A DNA stretch of 64,000 bases from Cannabis sativa (Eukaryota; Streptophyta; Magnoliopsida; Rosales; Cannabaceae). Position 1 is the first letter of the stretch; every line of letters begins with the position of its first letter. A model generated the notes under the pieces. The model saw only the letters and a list, made by a program, of their open reading frames with translations. It was not told the DNA's origin and made no database searches. A program made the position numbers and the translations under genes. Below, in pieces: positions 44,996 through 57,900 of the stretch. The stretch is from contig NC_083601.1 of NCBI RefSeq assembly GCF_029168945.1, forward strand, positions 37,065,660 to 37,129,659, written 5' to 3'.

Positions 44996-47900
44996 TTTCT
45001 TTACTCACTCAATCCATGCAACCAACAACTGATGCATCAACATCGGATGTTGCTGCAATAAACAATTTTACAGGTACTTTCGATCCTCTTTCCCCCACTA
45101 CTTGGATTATTGATAGTGGTGCAACGCACCATGTTTGCTGTCACACTTCTTGCTTTTCTTCTTTTACAGCAACACCTAATAATAAATCTGTTACTCTCCC
45201 AAATGGAACAAATGTCAATATTGCTAAAATTGGTACTGTTAGACTTACTGCTAACATTACATTATACAATGTCCTCTTTGTGCCTCAATTTCAATACAAT
45301 TTACTCTCTGTTAGTGCCTATTTAGCTAATTCTCATCATACAATCTCTTTCACTTCTAACATTTGTTCTATTCAGGACCCCCTTCAGATCTTGAAGATTG
45401 GGACAGCTAGGAGAATTGGACAACTCTACTACATCAAACAGGATATTGTCAATTCAGTTGCTTGTAATGTAAATATCAACAAAAACCAATGGCATACACG
45501 CCTTGGTCATCCATCTGTAACCATTACAAACAAATTAAATAAACAACTGAATTTTCCTGTTGATCATTCTCATAATTGTCCAACTTGTCACCTATCTAAA
45601 CAAAAGAAATTACCCTTTATTTCCAATAATAATTTTTCAGAGGCTCCTTTTGACCTCATACATTTTGACATCTGGGGTCCTTATCCCATTCCTTCAATTG
45701 AAGGATATCGATATTTCCTAACCATTGTGGATGACCATTCTCGGCACACATGGTTACATCTATTAAAAACTAAATCAGAAGCACCACTCATCATTCAAAA
45801 CTTCTTTACCTATGTTAATGTCCATTTCAAAGCCAAAATCAAGGCTGTTAGGACTGACAATGCTAAAGAGTTAAAACTAACAACCTTCTATTCCAGTCAA
45901 GGAACAATAAATCACAATTCATGTGTTGGTCGACCTCAGCAAAATGCTGTAGTGGAACGCAAGCACCAACACATCTTGAACATTGCAAGAGCACTTGCAT
46001 TTCAATCTAATCTTCCTCTCCAATACTGGAGTTACATGGTTCACACTGCTGTGTACCTTCTCAATCGTACACCTTCAGTCTTATTAAAAGACAAGACTTC
46101 ACACGAATTGCTATACAATAAAATCCCCAAATATCAGCATCTTCGCAACTATGGATGCTTAGCTTATGCATCCCACATTCGACATCCAAACAAATTTGCT
46201 CCTCGAGCTAGAGCATGTATCTTCATAGGCTATCCAGACCACATGAAGGCCTATACATTACTCGATCTCGAAACTAAACACATTTTCCAATCTCGAGATG
46301 TTATCTTCTATGAGAATATATATCCCTTGCTCACTCACAACACTAATCCTGAAATACGTCATTTTTTCCCTGAGCAACAACACAACAACACTCCCATTAC
46401 AATACCTTCCCCAGCCCCTCAACACCCTCAAAAATCCATCACCACACCGTCCACAGACGTTTTGGATTCAACTACTGCCTCTGATAACCCCACACCAACA
46501 ACTATCCATACCAGTAATAAAGTTGCACCTGCAACAACAAAATCTGGCAGACCACATATCAAGCCTACATATTTGCAAGATTACACTTGCAATATGACAA
46601 ATAATACAACAAGTTCTCATTATCCAATATCCAAATATATGTCATATAATAGATTATCTGCATCTTTTCGAGCAGCAATACTGGCTACTGCCAACATCAT
46701 TGAACCCAAAACTTTTGCACAAGCATGCAAACATAAAGTATGGAACAATGCAATGGATAATGAGATCGATGCTTTAGAGGCTAATGAAACATGGATTGTT
46801 GTTCCGTTACCACCTGGACAACACACAATTAGTAATAAATGGGTTTATAAAATTAAATACAACTCAGATGGCTCTGTTGAAAGATGTAAAGCACGCTTGG
46901 TTGCCAAAGGCTACACACAACAACAAGGTGTTGATTACTTCGACACTTATGCTCCTGTTGCAAAATTTAACACTCTCAAACTACTTTTTGCTCTTGCTGC
47001 AATCAAACAGTGGCATTTACATCATTTGGACATCAACAATGCGTTTTTACATGGGGATCTCAATGAAGATATCTATATGACATTGCCCCAAGGATACACC
47101 CCCAAAGGCACCATTCCATCAAATGCTGTATGCAAATTAAAGAAAAGCCTCTATGGCTTAAAACAATCATCCCGTCAATGGTATGCAAAGTTAAGCACCA
47201 CACTCATAGCTCATGGATTCAAACAATCAAAAAATGATAACACTCTGTTTATTAAACAAAAAGCAGGGTTCTTCATGGCCTTGCTCGTTTATGTCGACGA
47301 TATCATAGTGGCAACAAATAACACTACAGAACTATCTGATTTTGTCACCACTCTCGACAAGCAATTCAAACTTAAAGACTTAGGCAAACTGCGATTCTTC
47401 CTTGGGCTTGAAATTTCCCATTCCACAAAAGGAATCTCTGTTTCTCAACGCCCATTCACCATTCAACTATTAACAGATACTGGCACCATTGGCACCAAAC
47501 CAGTTTCCACTCCCATGGAAACAAACCTTAAACTCAACAATGAGACAGGAAAACAACTACAAAATCCTACACAATATCGTAGTCTCATTGGCAAGCTAAT
47601 ATATCTCACAATTACACGACCAGATATATCTTTTGCAGTCAATAAATTAAGCCAATTTCTTCAAACACCTCGAGAACCTCACCTTCATGCTGCCACCAGA
47701 ATTCTCCAATATCTCAAAGGCACTCCCGGCCAAGGCTTGTTCTTCCATGCCTCTGCACCAACACCACTTCAACTTCACGCCTTTGCAGATGCAGATTGGG
47801 GTGCTTGCCTTGACACTCGACGCTCAATTTCAGGGTATTGCATTTTTCTTGGCAACTCCCTCATTTCCTGGAAATCAAAGAAGCAACACACTGTCTCACG

Positions 47901-48252
47901 CTCCTCAGCTGAAGCCGAATATCGAGCCATGGCCAATGCCACTTGTGAGCTCTCTTGGCTTCATTCTATCATGAATGAACTCAGCATCAGCTTCAAGCGT
48001 CCATCAACTCTTTTTTGTGATAACAGTGCAGCCCTTCACATATCAGAAAACCCAGTATTCCATGAGCGTACGAAGCATGTTGAGATAGATTGTCACCTAA
48101 TCCGTGAAAAAATCAACAATGGCAAGATAAAAACAAACCATGTTCCCTCCAAGTCTAACATCGCAGACATCTTCACTAAACCCCTGTTCCCTACACAGTT
48201 TCATAGCTTAGTTTCCAAGATGAGTATCAACAATGTTTACACTTCATCTTGA
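44838..48252 (+). CDS. pol: Copia 1 pol: protease, integrase, RT, RNase H
   Basis: It is open for over 1100 codons from the gag shift point to 48252. Order: aspartic protease (WIIDSGATHHVC, about 45100); integrase zinc finger (HxRLGH...CPTC) and DDE core (FDIWGP, VRTDNAKEL, VVERKHQHILNIAR); reverse transcriptase (RLVAKGYTQQQGVDY, LDINNAFLHGDL, LYGLKQSSRQWY and the catalytic [11 protein letters not shown] at about 47280); and RNase H (ADADWGACLDTRRS, SAEAEYRAMA, ADIFTKPL). No stop codon or frameshift is seen. It carries no ATG of its own at the join, so it needs a frameshift from gag or a spliced or corrected message. Confidence 0.92.
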
Positions 48253-48259
48253 GGGGGCC

Positions 48260-48424
48260 TCTTAGACCGTTATTTTCTGTTAGTTAGTTAGGAGGGTAGA
48301 TTGGTCCTTTTAGTTCTATTTCCTTGTATATAAATACTGTACCATTAGTACTGCTCTATTTTTCAATCACATATTTTCCAATCAATAAAGTTCTTTCTTA
48401 TTCTTTGTTTTCTACACTGTAATA
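48260..48424 (+). repeat. 3' LTR of copia 1
   Basis: Identical to the 5' LTR; preceded by GAGGGGGCC and followed by CTTTC. Confidence 0.93.
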
Positions 48425-48829
48425 CTTTCTTTTTCTTTTTGTTGCACACTAGAAGTCTAGAGCCATTTTGAGACTAAGAAAATTCAAAATGATGGAACCC
48501 AATTATTCAATATATACAGAGCCAAGTGAAAATATATATTTATAGTTGAGAAATCTTAGCAGATACCGTAATTGATATAATTAAGTATCAGTTTCATATA
48601 ATTTAAAAAAAAAATAATTTTTAAAAAATATTGCAAACCAAGTAAAGCGCCACCTATATAAAGTGTTGTAGTTAGCCAAATTGACTTCTTTTATTATTAT
48701 TTTCAGCAATCATAGATCAATCTTTAATGTTATCTAACTACCAACGAGAATAACTTGAATATATGCTGTCAGTCTGGGAAGAGTCTTGACACTTAACAGC
48801 ATGCAATGCACGCAGTGATTCACAACGGT

Positions 48830-49030
48830 GACACTTCATAGAGATCGAATAACACCAACCAAGCTAGTTGGACCATCCTTGACAGGCAACAAATTAAGCT
48901 TAATCCCACTACTACACTTCCAGAACCTTCTTCAATAGTCAAAACCCCAGCCTGCAATTTATATCTGCTTTGGAACCTTCTCGCTCGATGCTTTTATAAG
49001 CACCCCTTTGGTCCCATTTACTTGATATAT
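48830..49030 (-). pseudogene. Relic of SDR last exon
   Basis: The minus strand retains scattered blocks of SDR exon 5: the GPTGLF region, the ACACTTCCAGAACCTTCTTC block matching VEEGAQS, the AATTTATATCTG block matching TDINC, and AAGCACCCCTTTGG matching KGVL. About half of the exon between these is deleted, and the frame is lost. The flank at about 48690-48820 also matches the 3' flank of copy C (about 53080-53215). This shows that whole gene units including downstream DNA were duplicated. Confidence 0.75.
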
Positions 49031-49507
49031 AAAATAAAGTTGTCAAAGGAATGATTTTATAAGATATATCTTGTCGTTTTTAAGTTGAGATTAGTAATGA
49101 TTGAGTTTCCTCTGAAACCACGCAAAGACAATTTATCGAGTACAGTGTGGACAAATGATGCCGTACGGAGAGATTTAAGCCAGCCATGAAAATCCACACG
49201 GCGGAGATTATAAACAAAAGCCTAATATATTTGTCATTTATCAGATTAAGGTAACCAAAACAAAGCTTAATGTTCAACATTGCGGTTGCGGATTACTTGG
49301 TATATGGATGATTTGAGAAAGAAAAAAAATAGAAACAGCACAGGAGTTTTCTACTCCTGGAAAGAGTAAAAATTTAAAGGGAGAAACAGTAGTAATCACA
49401 CCATTTGTTTAGGTATATCGAGAACACCACTCTAGTCTCATATGCTTAAGGTAATTAGGAAAGGTAACCTAATTATAATTATGAAAACACTAAAATAAAA
49501 AGCGAAA

Positions 49508-51260
49508 CTAAAAAGGAATAACTTCATGTCGATTGAAAAACAAGCCATTTGGACCGGCGTTAGGGAGCAAAGCTAAGCTCACTACACTTTGTGCACCTTC
49601 TTCAACAGTCAACACCCCAGCATTGCAATTTATGTCTGTCTTCACATAACCAGGACTTACACAATTGATGCAAAAGTTGGGATACTTTTTGGCCATTATT
49701 CTTGTGTAAGCATTCAAACAAGCCTTGGAGACTATGTATGAAGAAAAAGAAGTTGGCCAACCTTTGCTCTCTAGAGAATCTTCTTTGTAATCTTTTGTAA
49801 ACTCGTTCAACATTTGATCAATTTTATCCTCAGTAAGGTTTTCAACATCGCTAAGCACCCCTTTGACCCATTCACCTGGTATAAACTGAAACAAATCCAG
49901 GAATCGTGCTACATTTAAGACATTATTTCCATTTTGTTTGTTTAAGAAAATCTCTTTCACTGTTTTCACTAATAAGCAAGTGTTTCACAAGCTTTTATGC
50001 TGTGCTAAAATGTTGGTTAACTTGAAATTTGTGTTCAAAAGAATTATTGTTGCTCTTACTGTTAACTTTCCGACATAGGAAGAAACATTCACAATCCTGG
50101 GTGAATCAGATTGCTGGAGGAGAGGAAGAAGTGCTTCTGTCACTGCTTTGGCACCATAGAAATTGGTTTTGACACATTCCGTAGTTAATTCATAAGTTTC
50201 TGTCAAAAGTTTACCCCAACTTTTAATATCTGCCCCTTTCTGCATTAAACATTAAAAACTGTGATCCTCTTAAGTTGAAGAAAAATGATACATGTACATT
50301 GCTTTAAATGTTCAAATCACTGGTTGGTGTGCTATATGACAGCATGTAATTCAAAGTTCAAATCATTTATTTTTATTTTATAGAAGTTCAGACATAATTT
50401 GTGTTTACTTCTATTGTAATTCCTTCTACAAACATTAAACCTAAAAGAAAGTTTATTAAGCTCATTATCTTTTAACCTTCTAGAATAAGCTGAGAAAATG
50501 AAATATATAAAAAGCATGGTTATCAAATATTGAAATTGAACATTTTTTGCCAAGAAATAAACTATATATTTGATTGAACATGTACCTTTTCTATTTGGGC
50601 AGCCTTAAAAGCTTCAGGGTTTAGTTTGCCTGCAGGTACCCCTGCATTGTTTATCTGTAAAACTTTCATTATTCATTAAAATGTGAAGAAAGTTGAAAGT
50701 ATCACAATAATAAAGTTGCAAACCGAATATTGTTGTAACATTTTTGGCCTTTTGCATGTTACTAAATTAGAATCATATCAAAGTAGTTTTACATTAAGTT
50801 CTTTTTGTTCAAGCCTCAGGCAACATTTTTCTATTGTTGACTTGTATTAACTAGGGGATAAGCAGAATATAAATTAAGTTTCAAAGATATGATACCAAGA
50901 TATCAAGTTTTCCAAATTTTGTTTTGACAAAATCAGCAAGAGCAGAAATGGAAGAAGGATCAGTCACATCAAGCTGATGGAAAATGACTAGTTGAGAGAG
51001 GCCAGCCTCTGCTAATTTTTCAACAGCTTCAAGACCCCTTTTCTCATCTCTAGCAGTCAACACCACCACTATCCCATTTGAAGCCAACTCCTTCACTGTC
51101 CCAAATCCAATTCCTTTGTTTGAACCTGTAACTACTGCATATCTGATCAAAGGGGAGAAAACGGAAAAAAGGTACTCTGGTCAGGGGATTTTAGGGAAAT
51201 GTAAAGGATCTTGAAATAAATGTCTAGCCATAACAACCTCTTTCGTGATGCATTTTCCAT
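49508..51260 (-). CDS. SDR copy B, neomenthol dehydrogenase/carbonyl reductase-like
   Basis: Minus-strand exons 51260-51238, 51142-50896, 50654-50586, 50239-50060 and 49885-49508 join to 298 residues, with the same exon lengths (23, 247, 69, 180, 378) as copy A. The glycine-rich TGSNKGIG motif, INNAG, VNVSS and YIVSK active site are intact, so it should be catalytically competent with NADP(H). It differs from A mainly in the middle ([20 protein letters not shown] instead of [20 protein letters not shown]), which borders the substrate pocket. The substrate is unknown. Both splice sites of all four introns are canonical. Confidence 0.9.
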
Positions 51261-51419
51261 TGTGCGTGCCTGTGTTCTTGTCAGAAGATTGCTCTACTGC
51301 TGGTTTAATCCACCTAACTACTTCTCAAACATGAAGAATTGGTTATTAATAGTGATAATTATTTGAGAAAAATAAAGAGCAAAGAACAAAAGGATGAAGA
51401 GAAAAATAAAGATGTTAGG

Positions 51420-52345
51420 TTTTGTTTTGTTTTTTTTTTCTTTGAACAAAAAGATGGTAGATTCAATTGCAAAGTTAAATAATGATATAGATTATAAATG
51501 ATTATTCTTTTCGATGGAAATAACGCTTGATCCTAAATAATTATTTAACAAATTGTATTATTCCTTTTGTCTTCTTTTACCAACCGTTCCATTTGAATAT
51601 TTTCATTTTCATCAATAAGTAGCCAATGAGATCATAATTCCAAGCAACGCTCATGCATATGGTATTATATTTGTTGGAATTTTAATAAAATCAATTAAGA
51701 GAAAAATCAAAATGTTAAGTGTTTTTTTGAACAAAAAGATGGTAGATTCAATTGCAAAGTTAAATAATGATATAGATTAAAATAATTTTAAATAATTATT
51801 TTTTCGATAGAAACAACAGCTTGATCCTAAATAATTATATAACAAATTGTATTATTCGTTTTGTCTTCTTTTACCAGTTCCATTTGGATATTTTCGTTTC
51901 GGTTAATTAAGATTTTTTTCTCCTAAATTTTGACATCTATCAAATTATGCCCCCGAATTTTAAGATCGTTAAAAATGCTCCCTAAACTATTAAGATTGTT
52001 GAATTTAAGGATTTTTGTCTAATTTTAATTAAAAAAATTCTAACATAGATCAAAGTTTAGGCGTATAATTTAATACATATCAAAGTTCGAGGTGCATGAT
52101 TTAGTAGATATCAAAGTCTGGGGAGTATGATTTAGCACATAAACAATCAAAATTGAATGAAATTAAACAAAAGTCCTTAAGTCTAACCATCTCAATAATT
52201 TAGGAGAAATTTTTAACGGCAAAAAAAGTTTAGGGGCATGATTTAGTACATATTAAATGGAAAAAAAATTCTGATTACCCTTTTATTTTCATCAATACCT
52301 AAGCAATGAGATCATAATTCCAAATAACACCTTTTTATTTTCATA
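51420..52345. repeat. Tandem duplication split by a fold-back element
   Basis: The block beginning GAACAAAAAGATGGTAGATT occurs at about 51445 and again at about 51729, each followed by matching sequence for about 170-200 bp. The end of the second copy resumes at about 52285 (TTTTCATCAATACCTAAGC matching 51605). The interruption, about 51912-52280, has inverted ends: an ATTATGCCCC...CGTTAAAAATGCTCC run near the left pairs with TTTTTAACGGC...GGGGCATGATTTAG near the right. It is probably a MITE or fold-back element. No gene lies in 51261-53374. Confidence 0.6.
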
Positions 52346-53735
52346 TTCACTAAACATTATTTTCAAAAGTTAAATGAATTTGCTAAATGTAGTTTTATTT
52401 TAAAATTGAATGAGTACTTTTGCTCATAGATTATGAGAACTCTTTTGGAACATCAACCAATTATTAGATTTGGAGCTCATACAAGTTAATACCAGAATTA
52501 CAAAAATAGTATTTTTCTAAATTTTACCATTATTGTACGTCCACAATAAAATATTCACAATTGCAATTTATTTCAGGTCCAATATCAAAGTCAAAATTAC
52601 ACTCAATACCCTTTTATATTGCACTCTTTTATTTTATTCTCTTTTTTAAAGTCTATCATTTTTACCTCTTTTTTTAAATATTGTACCAATTTTGCCCTTG
52701 TCACTTCAAGATACTCTCTATGTGACTCTCTTATGTTAGGATATTTTAGGTACAATATATATAAAAAGAGGTATGTTTAAAATAAATATAAAATTAGAGG
52801 CAAATTTAATTAATTGATTAATAAAAAGGGTATTTTTCAACTTATCCAAAAAAATATTGTCTGAGCAATTTACTCTCTTTCTTTGTAAATATGATTTTAT
52901 CTTACTCTTCTAATACTATGATGCTTAGGCTATATAAAGGAAACTGTTTCAACAATATTTTTATACCTTAGAAAAGTGGGATTCTAACATATAGTGATAA
53001 CCTAAATCAGACCCTTTTTTTAGTGTAAACTTCAGCAAATCTAGCAGCAAAATAGATTTGCTAAAATCAACTTCGTTTAATATTATTTTCAGCATTACAA
53101 CTAACTCATAGGTCAATCTTTAATGCTATCTTACGAGCAACGAGAATAACTTTCCCTTCCTAATTCTTTAGAATAAAAAATGAAGAGTCTTGACAGCATG
53201 CAATGCACAAAGTGATGAGTCACATTTGCTTAAGTTAATTAAGAAAGGTAAACTAATGAACACTAAAATAAAAAGTTAAATGAAATTACACAATCTTCTG
53301 GTAACAAGAAAAGGCAAATGATTACTGTTCAGTATGAAAGAAAGAGGAGACAATATTCATATTCATACAATAACCTATAAAGGGATCACTTCATGGCGAT
53401 GGAAGAACAAGCCAGTTGTACCGGCATTAGGAAGCAAAGCTAAGCACACTACGCTTTGAGCAACTTCTTCAACTGTCAGCACCCCAGAATTGCAATTTAT
53501 GTCTGTCTTGACATAACCAGGACATATACAATTGACGCAGAAGTTGGGATACTTTTTGGCCACTATTCTTGTGTAAGCATTCAAACAAGCTTTCGAGACT
53601 ACGTACGAAGAAAAACAAGTTGGCCAACCTTTGCTCTCTAGAGAATCTTCTTTGTAATCTTTTGTAAACTCCCTCAACACTTGATCAATTTTATCCTCAG
53701 TAAGGTTTTCAACATCGCTAAGCACCCCTTTGACC

Positions 53736-53984
53736 TATTAACCAAGAATCTGTTAGTTAAAGTCAAAGGCAGTTTGTTACAGTCAAAAGCTGTTATTCTG
53801 TTATGCCAACTGTATTTTTCTGTTATCAACTGTCTTCTTTGTTGGTTTGTTTTTCATCTTGTATCTGCAACTACTCTATATAAATAAATTCAAGCTAACC
53901 ATTAAGGGTTAAGCTTTTCTTGGCATTGTTCTTTTGCTCTGCACTATACTCTGTTAATTTTGTTTGTCTTGATTAGCTCCTACA
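53736..53984 (+). repeat. 5' LTR of copia 2
   Basis: 249 bp, identical to 58539-58787. It contains CTATATAAATAAATTC at about 53876, a TATA-box candidate. Confidence 0.93.
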
Positions 53985-54015
53985 TGGTATCAATCGCCAT
54001 TGACGACTGTCTCTA

Positions 54016-54918
54016 ATGGCCTCCGGTAATACCTCTGGTCTTCAATTCGATCCTCCCTTCACTGCTACCGCTGCTATTCCTCCACCTCCATGGAATCCGT
54101 TTTCCAACTCTCTCTCTGCCTCCCTCACTGTTAGGCTTGATCGATCAAACTTCCTTGCGTGGAAATCTCAGGTTGTCCCCACCGTCATCGGACACGATCT
54201 CGACGACACTCTGTTCATTGGCGTTCCCCCTCCCCAGCATCTTGTCTCCGGTGAACCAAATCCTCAATATCGTCAATGGAAGAAACGAGATCAATTACTC
54301 CTTTCATGGCTCCGATCGTCAATGACCGAAGGTGTACTTGCTTCTGTCGCCAATTACACCAGCTCCTACTCTGTTTGGACTGCCTTAGAACAACGATTCA
54401 CCAGTCAGTCTCGCGCAAGGCTTCTCCAGCTCAAGGGGCAATTTTCTCACATCAAGAAAGGCTCTCTTTCTATCTCCGATTATGTTGAAAAGGTTCAGTC
54501 TCTCTCTGATGCGATCACCATTGCTGGTTCTGCTGTTGGTCTCCAAGATCTCATATTGCAATTACTCAATGGGTTAGGACCCGAATATGACCCTGTGGTT
54601 TCAGGAATTACTTCCAGAAGTGATGATCTCTCTCTTGAAGAAGTCCAAGCCTTGTTAATGGCTCACGAAAGTCGACTAGATCATCACAACTCTGTCTCTG
54701 ATCTCACTCTGAAAATGCAAGCTAATCTTGCCTCAAAAAATTCCAGAAATGACAACTTCAGACCATTTCAATCTCACAATCGAGACCCTCCCAAAGGACA
54801 ATCAATTCAGAACTCAACCAAGAACCTTCGGCCGTGGCTCCTATCCAAGCTCTCGATTAATTTGTCAAGTCTGTATGAAGTCTGGGCACACAGCTGCTGT
54901 GTGCCACTACAGATTTGA
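54016..54918 (+). pseudogene. gag: Copia 2 gag, frameshifted before the zinc knuckle
   Basis: It opens at ATG 54016 (MASGNTSGLQFDPPF) and shows the copia gag core: LDRSNFLAWKSQVVPTVIGH, WLRSSMTEGVLA, FTSQSRARLLQLKGQF and LNGLGPEYDPVV. A frame change between about 54750 and 54830 moves the zinc knuckle (CQVCMKSGHTAAVC) to another frame, so this frame ends early at 54918. The longer frame continuing into protease starts upstream of the knuckle. Confidence 0.85.
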
Positions 54919-57900
54919 CAAATCATGGGTTACTCCAAAACCAAATGTGTCTGCACCAAGGGCGTATCTCACTGAATGTGATTTGTCTGACCATCATCAA
55001 CCTGTGGTATTACCTGATTTCGGTGATGATCTTTCTTGGTTTGTTGACACTGGGGCTACAAACCACATCACCAACACTCATGAGACTCTTGACACTGCCA
55101 CTGCCTACAATGGCCCTGAGACACTTGCTGTAGCCGATGGTAAGACCATTTGTATCTCTCACATTGGTTCTGCTCATTTACCTTGTTTCAATAACTATCC
55201 TCTCAAGTTAAATTCTGTTTTACAAATTCCTTCCATTAAAAAGAATTTGGTTAGTGTTTCTAAACTAACAGAAGATAACAATGTCTTTCTTGAATTTCAT
55301 AAACACTGGTGCTTTGTCAAGGACAAGGAAACTGGGCAAGTTCTGATCAAAGGGAAGGTTAAAGATGGTCTTTATCAATTGGGAGATGACTCTGCATCCT
55401 CTACTTCAACTACATTGCAATGTAATCTTGTGTCTTGTCCTAATTTCTCTTCTGAATGTGTCTGTACCAACATGAATAAAGATCATGAAGTACCTGCTGT
55501 AGCCAATTGTAATTCTTCTTCAATAAATGAAACATTGGATTCCACTAGTTATACATCTTTGTCTCCTGAATTATATCACACCTTTACTGCAAAAGATGTT
55601 AACACATGGCATTGCAAACTTGGTCATCCTTCCATAAACACTCTCATTAAACTATTACCATCTCTTCCCCATACTGGTTCCATCAAAGACTTAAACTTTT
55701 GTACAGCTTGTCAGTCTGGCAAAAGCCATACTCTTCCTTTCTCCATTTCTGAAAATAGAGCAAACCAACCTTTGGCCTTAATTCACACTGACCTATGGGG
55801 ACCATCTCATGTTGATGCCAAACAAGGATACAAGTATTATGTGCATTTTCTTGATGATTTCAGCAGGTACACATGGATCTTTCCACTAACTCAAAAATCT
55901 CAAGCCTTTGAGGTCTTTATTAAATGGAAAGGGTTAGTGGAAAAACAATTTAATCTTCCAATTAAATCTGTTCAAGCCGATTGGGGAGGAGAATACAGAT
56001 CATTCAAAAAGTTCTTGGAAGATCAAGGCATTCATTTTCAACATCCTTGTCCAAGAACTCATGAACAAAATGGGAGGGCAGAGAGAAAACACAGACACAT
56101 CACTGAAACCGGTCTCACCTTACTTGCTCAATATGGTTTGGACCTATCCTATTAGTGGTATGCCTTTAGTACTGCTGTCTTTTCCATCAATAGACTTCCC
56201 ACAAGAGTTTTAAACTACATCACACCCTATGAGACTCTATTTCATACCAAACCAGATTATAATATTCTAAAATCTTTTGGTTGTGCCTGCTACCCTCATT
56301 TGAGGCCTTACAATCAACATAAAATGGAGTATAGGACACAACAATGTCTCTTTTTGGGGTACTCTACTCATCATAAAGGTTACATCTGTGAAAGCAATGA
56401 AGGCAGGGTCTATATTGCCCGAAATGTTGTTTTCAATGAACAACATTATCCTGCAAAAGTTCCCCCTATTCACCATCAGGTACAATCCTCAACCACTCCT
56501 TCATTTCCTTTCACTACCTTTAATACTTTACCTTTATCTTCTCATGCTAATGTACCTACTATGTTTGACTCTCATTTGTCTTCTCATGAACCACCTGTCC
56601 AAACTCTACCCGAGACACACCCACCATCTCGAAATAATCAATCCAACAGTGACCCCACTGTTCCCACTTCCATGCCTTTCTCACCAAACAATGACTTGTC
56701 TACATTACCAACTGTACCTAGTCATACCAACCCCACCTCACCACTAGACCGGTCTCCCACTATCCATGTGTCATTGAACACTTTACCATTACCAAATGTA
56801 CCTGATGCTACAACATCACATCATCATCCTCCTAGTTCATCTAATACCTCTCTAGACTCAACCAAAATCATCCTAGCTCCTTCTATAGGCCGAAATCATC
56901 CAATGAAAACTAGATCTCAAAGTGGGATTACCAAACCCAAAGCCTATCTTGCTACTAAGCATCCTCTCCCTGAATCTCTCATTCCTTCTGAACCTAAGTC
57001 TCTTAAGGATGCCCTCACCAATCCCAAATGGTTTGCTGCAATGAACCATGAGTTCACTGCTCTTACCAATCAAAAAACTTGGACATTGGTTCCCTATACT
57101 AAAGACATGCAGGTGATTACTAATAAATGGATACACAGGGTTAAGCTAAACAAAGATGGGTCTCTTGACAAGTGCAAATCAAGATTAGTGGCCAAAGGGT
57201 ATCTTCAAACACCTGGGATTGACTATGAAGACACGTTTAGTCCTGTGGTGAAGCCAAAGGTATTGCATTCGGGTTGTTCTTTCACTTGCTGTCAGCAAAA
57301 ATTGGTGTGTCAAGCAGTTAGATGTAAGCAATGCCTTTTTAAATGGGACTCTTAATGAAACCGTATATATGCAACAACCCCCAGGTTTTGTTGACAAGTC
57401 CAAGCCAGATCATGTGTGCCTTCTTCATAAAGCCTTATATGGCTTGAAACAGGCTCCAAGAGCATGGAATGATAAACTAAAGCAAACTCTTCTTCATTGG
57501 GGATTTTCTGCATCAAAATCCGACACTTCTCTATTCTATCATGGCTCGGGTAACACATTGGTTTATTTGCTTGTTTATGTGGATGATATCTTACTCACAG
57601 GTCCCAATACTTCTCTTCTTAATCAGTTTATAACTGCTCTCAATACTGAATTTTCACTAAAAGATTTGGGGCCGATTCATTATTTTTTGGGGGTTGAGGT
57701 TTATCGAGATCAAAATGGCATGTATCTTAGTCAAAGTAAGTACATTACTGATTTGCTTACCAAAGTTCACATGGAGGGAGCCAAAATTTGTCCTAATCCT
57801 ACAAGTTCAGGTTCTAAATTGAGTCTAAATGATGGAGATCCTTTTGAAGACATCACATTATACCGAAGTACCATTGGGGCCTTACAATATTTGAGCTTAA

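Larger units (their letters stand above)
43600..48424 (+). mobile_element. Complete Ty1/copia retrotransposon 1
   Basis: The 4825-bp element has 165-bp LTRs (43600-43764 and 48260-48424) that appear identical. The target duplication is CTTTC (43595-43599 and 48425-48429). The primer-binding site TGGTATCAGA starts directly at 43765, and a polypurine tract GAGGGGGCC directly precedes the 3' LTR. Gag and pol are present in the copia order protease-integrase-RT-RNase H, with every pol domain open in one frame. The only break is a one-base shift between gag and pol. LTR ends are TC...TA, not TG...CA. The element lies between relics and copy A of the SDR array, divergent to copy A. Confidence 0.95.

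Noticed and set aside
54276..54488. Alternative frame inside copia 2 gag
   Set aside because: Out of frame with the recognisable gag core; shadow frame.
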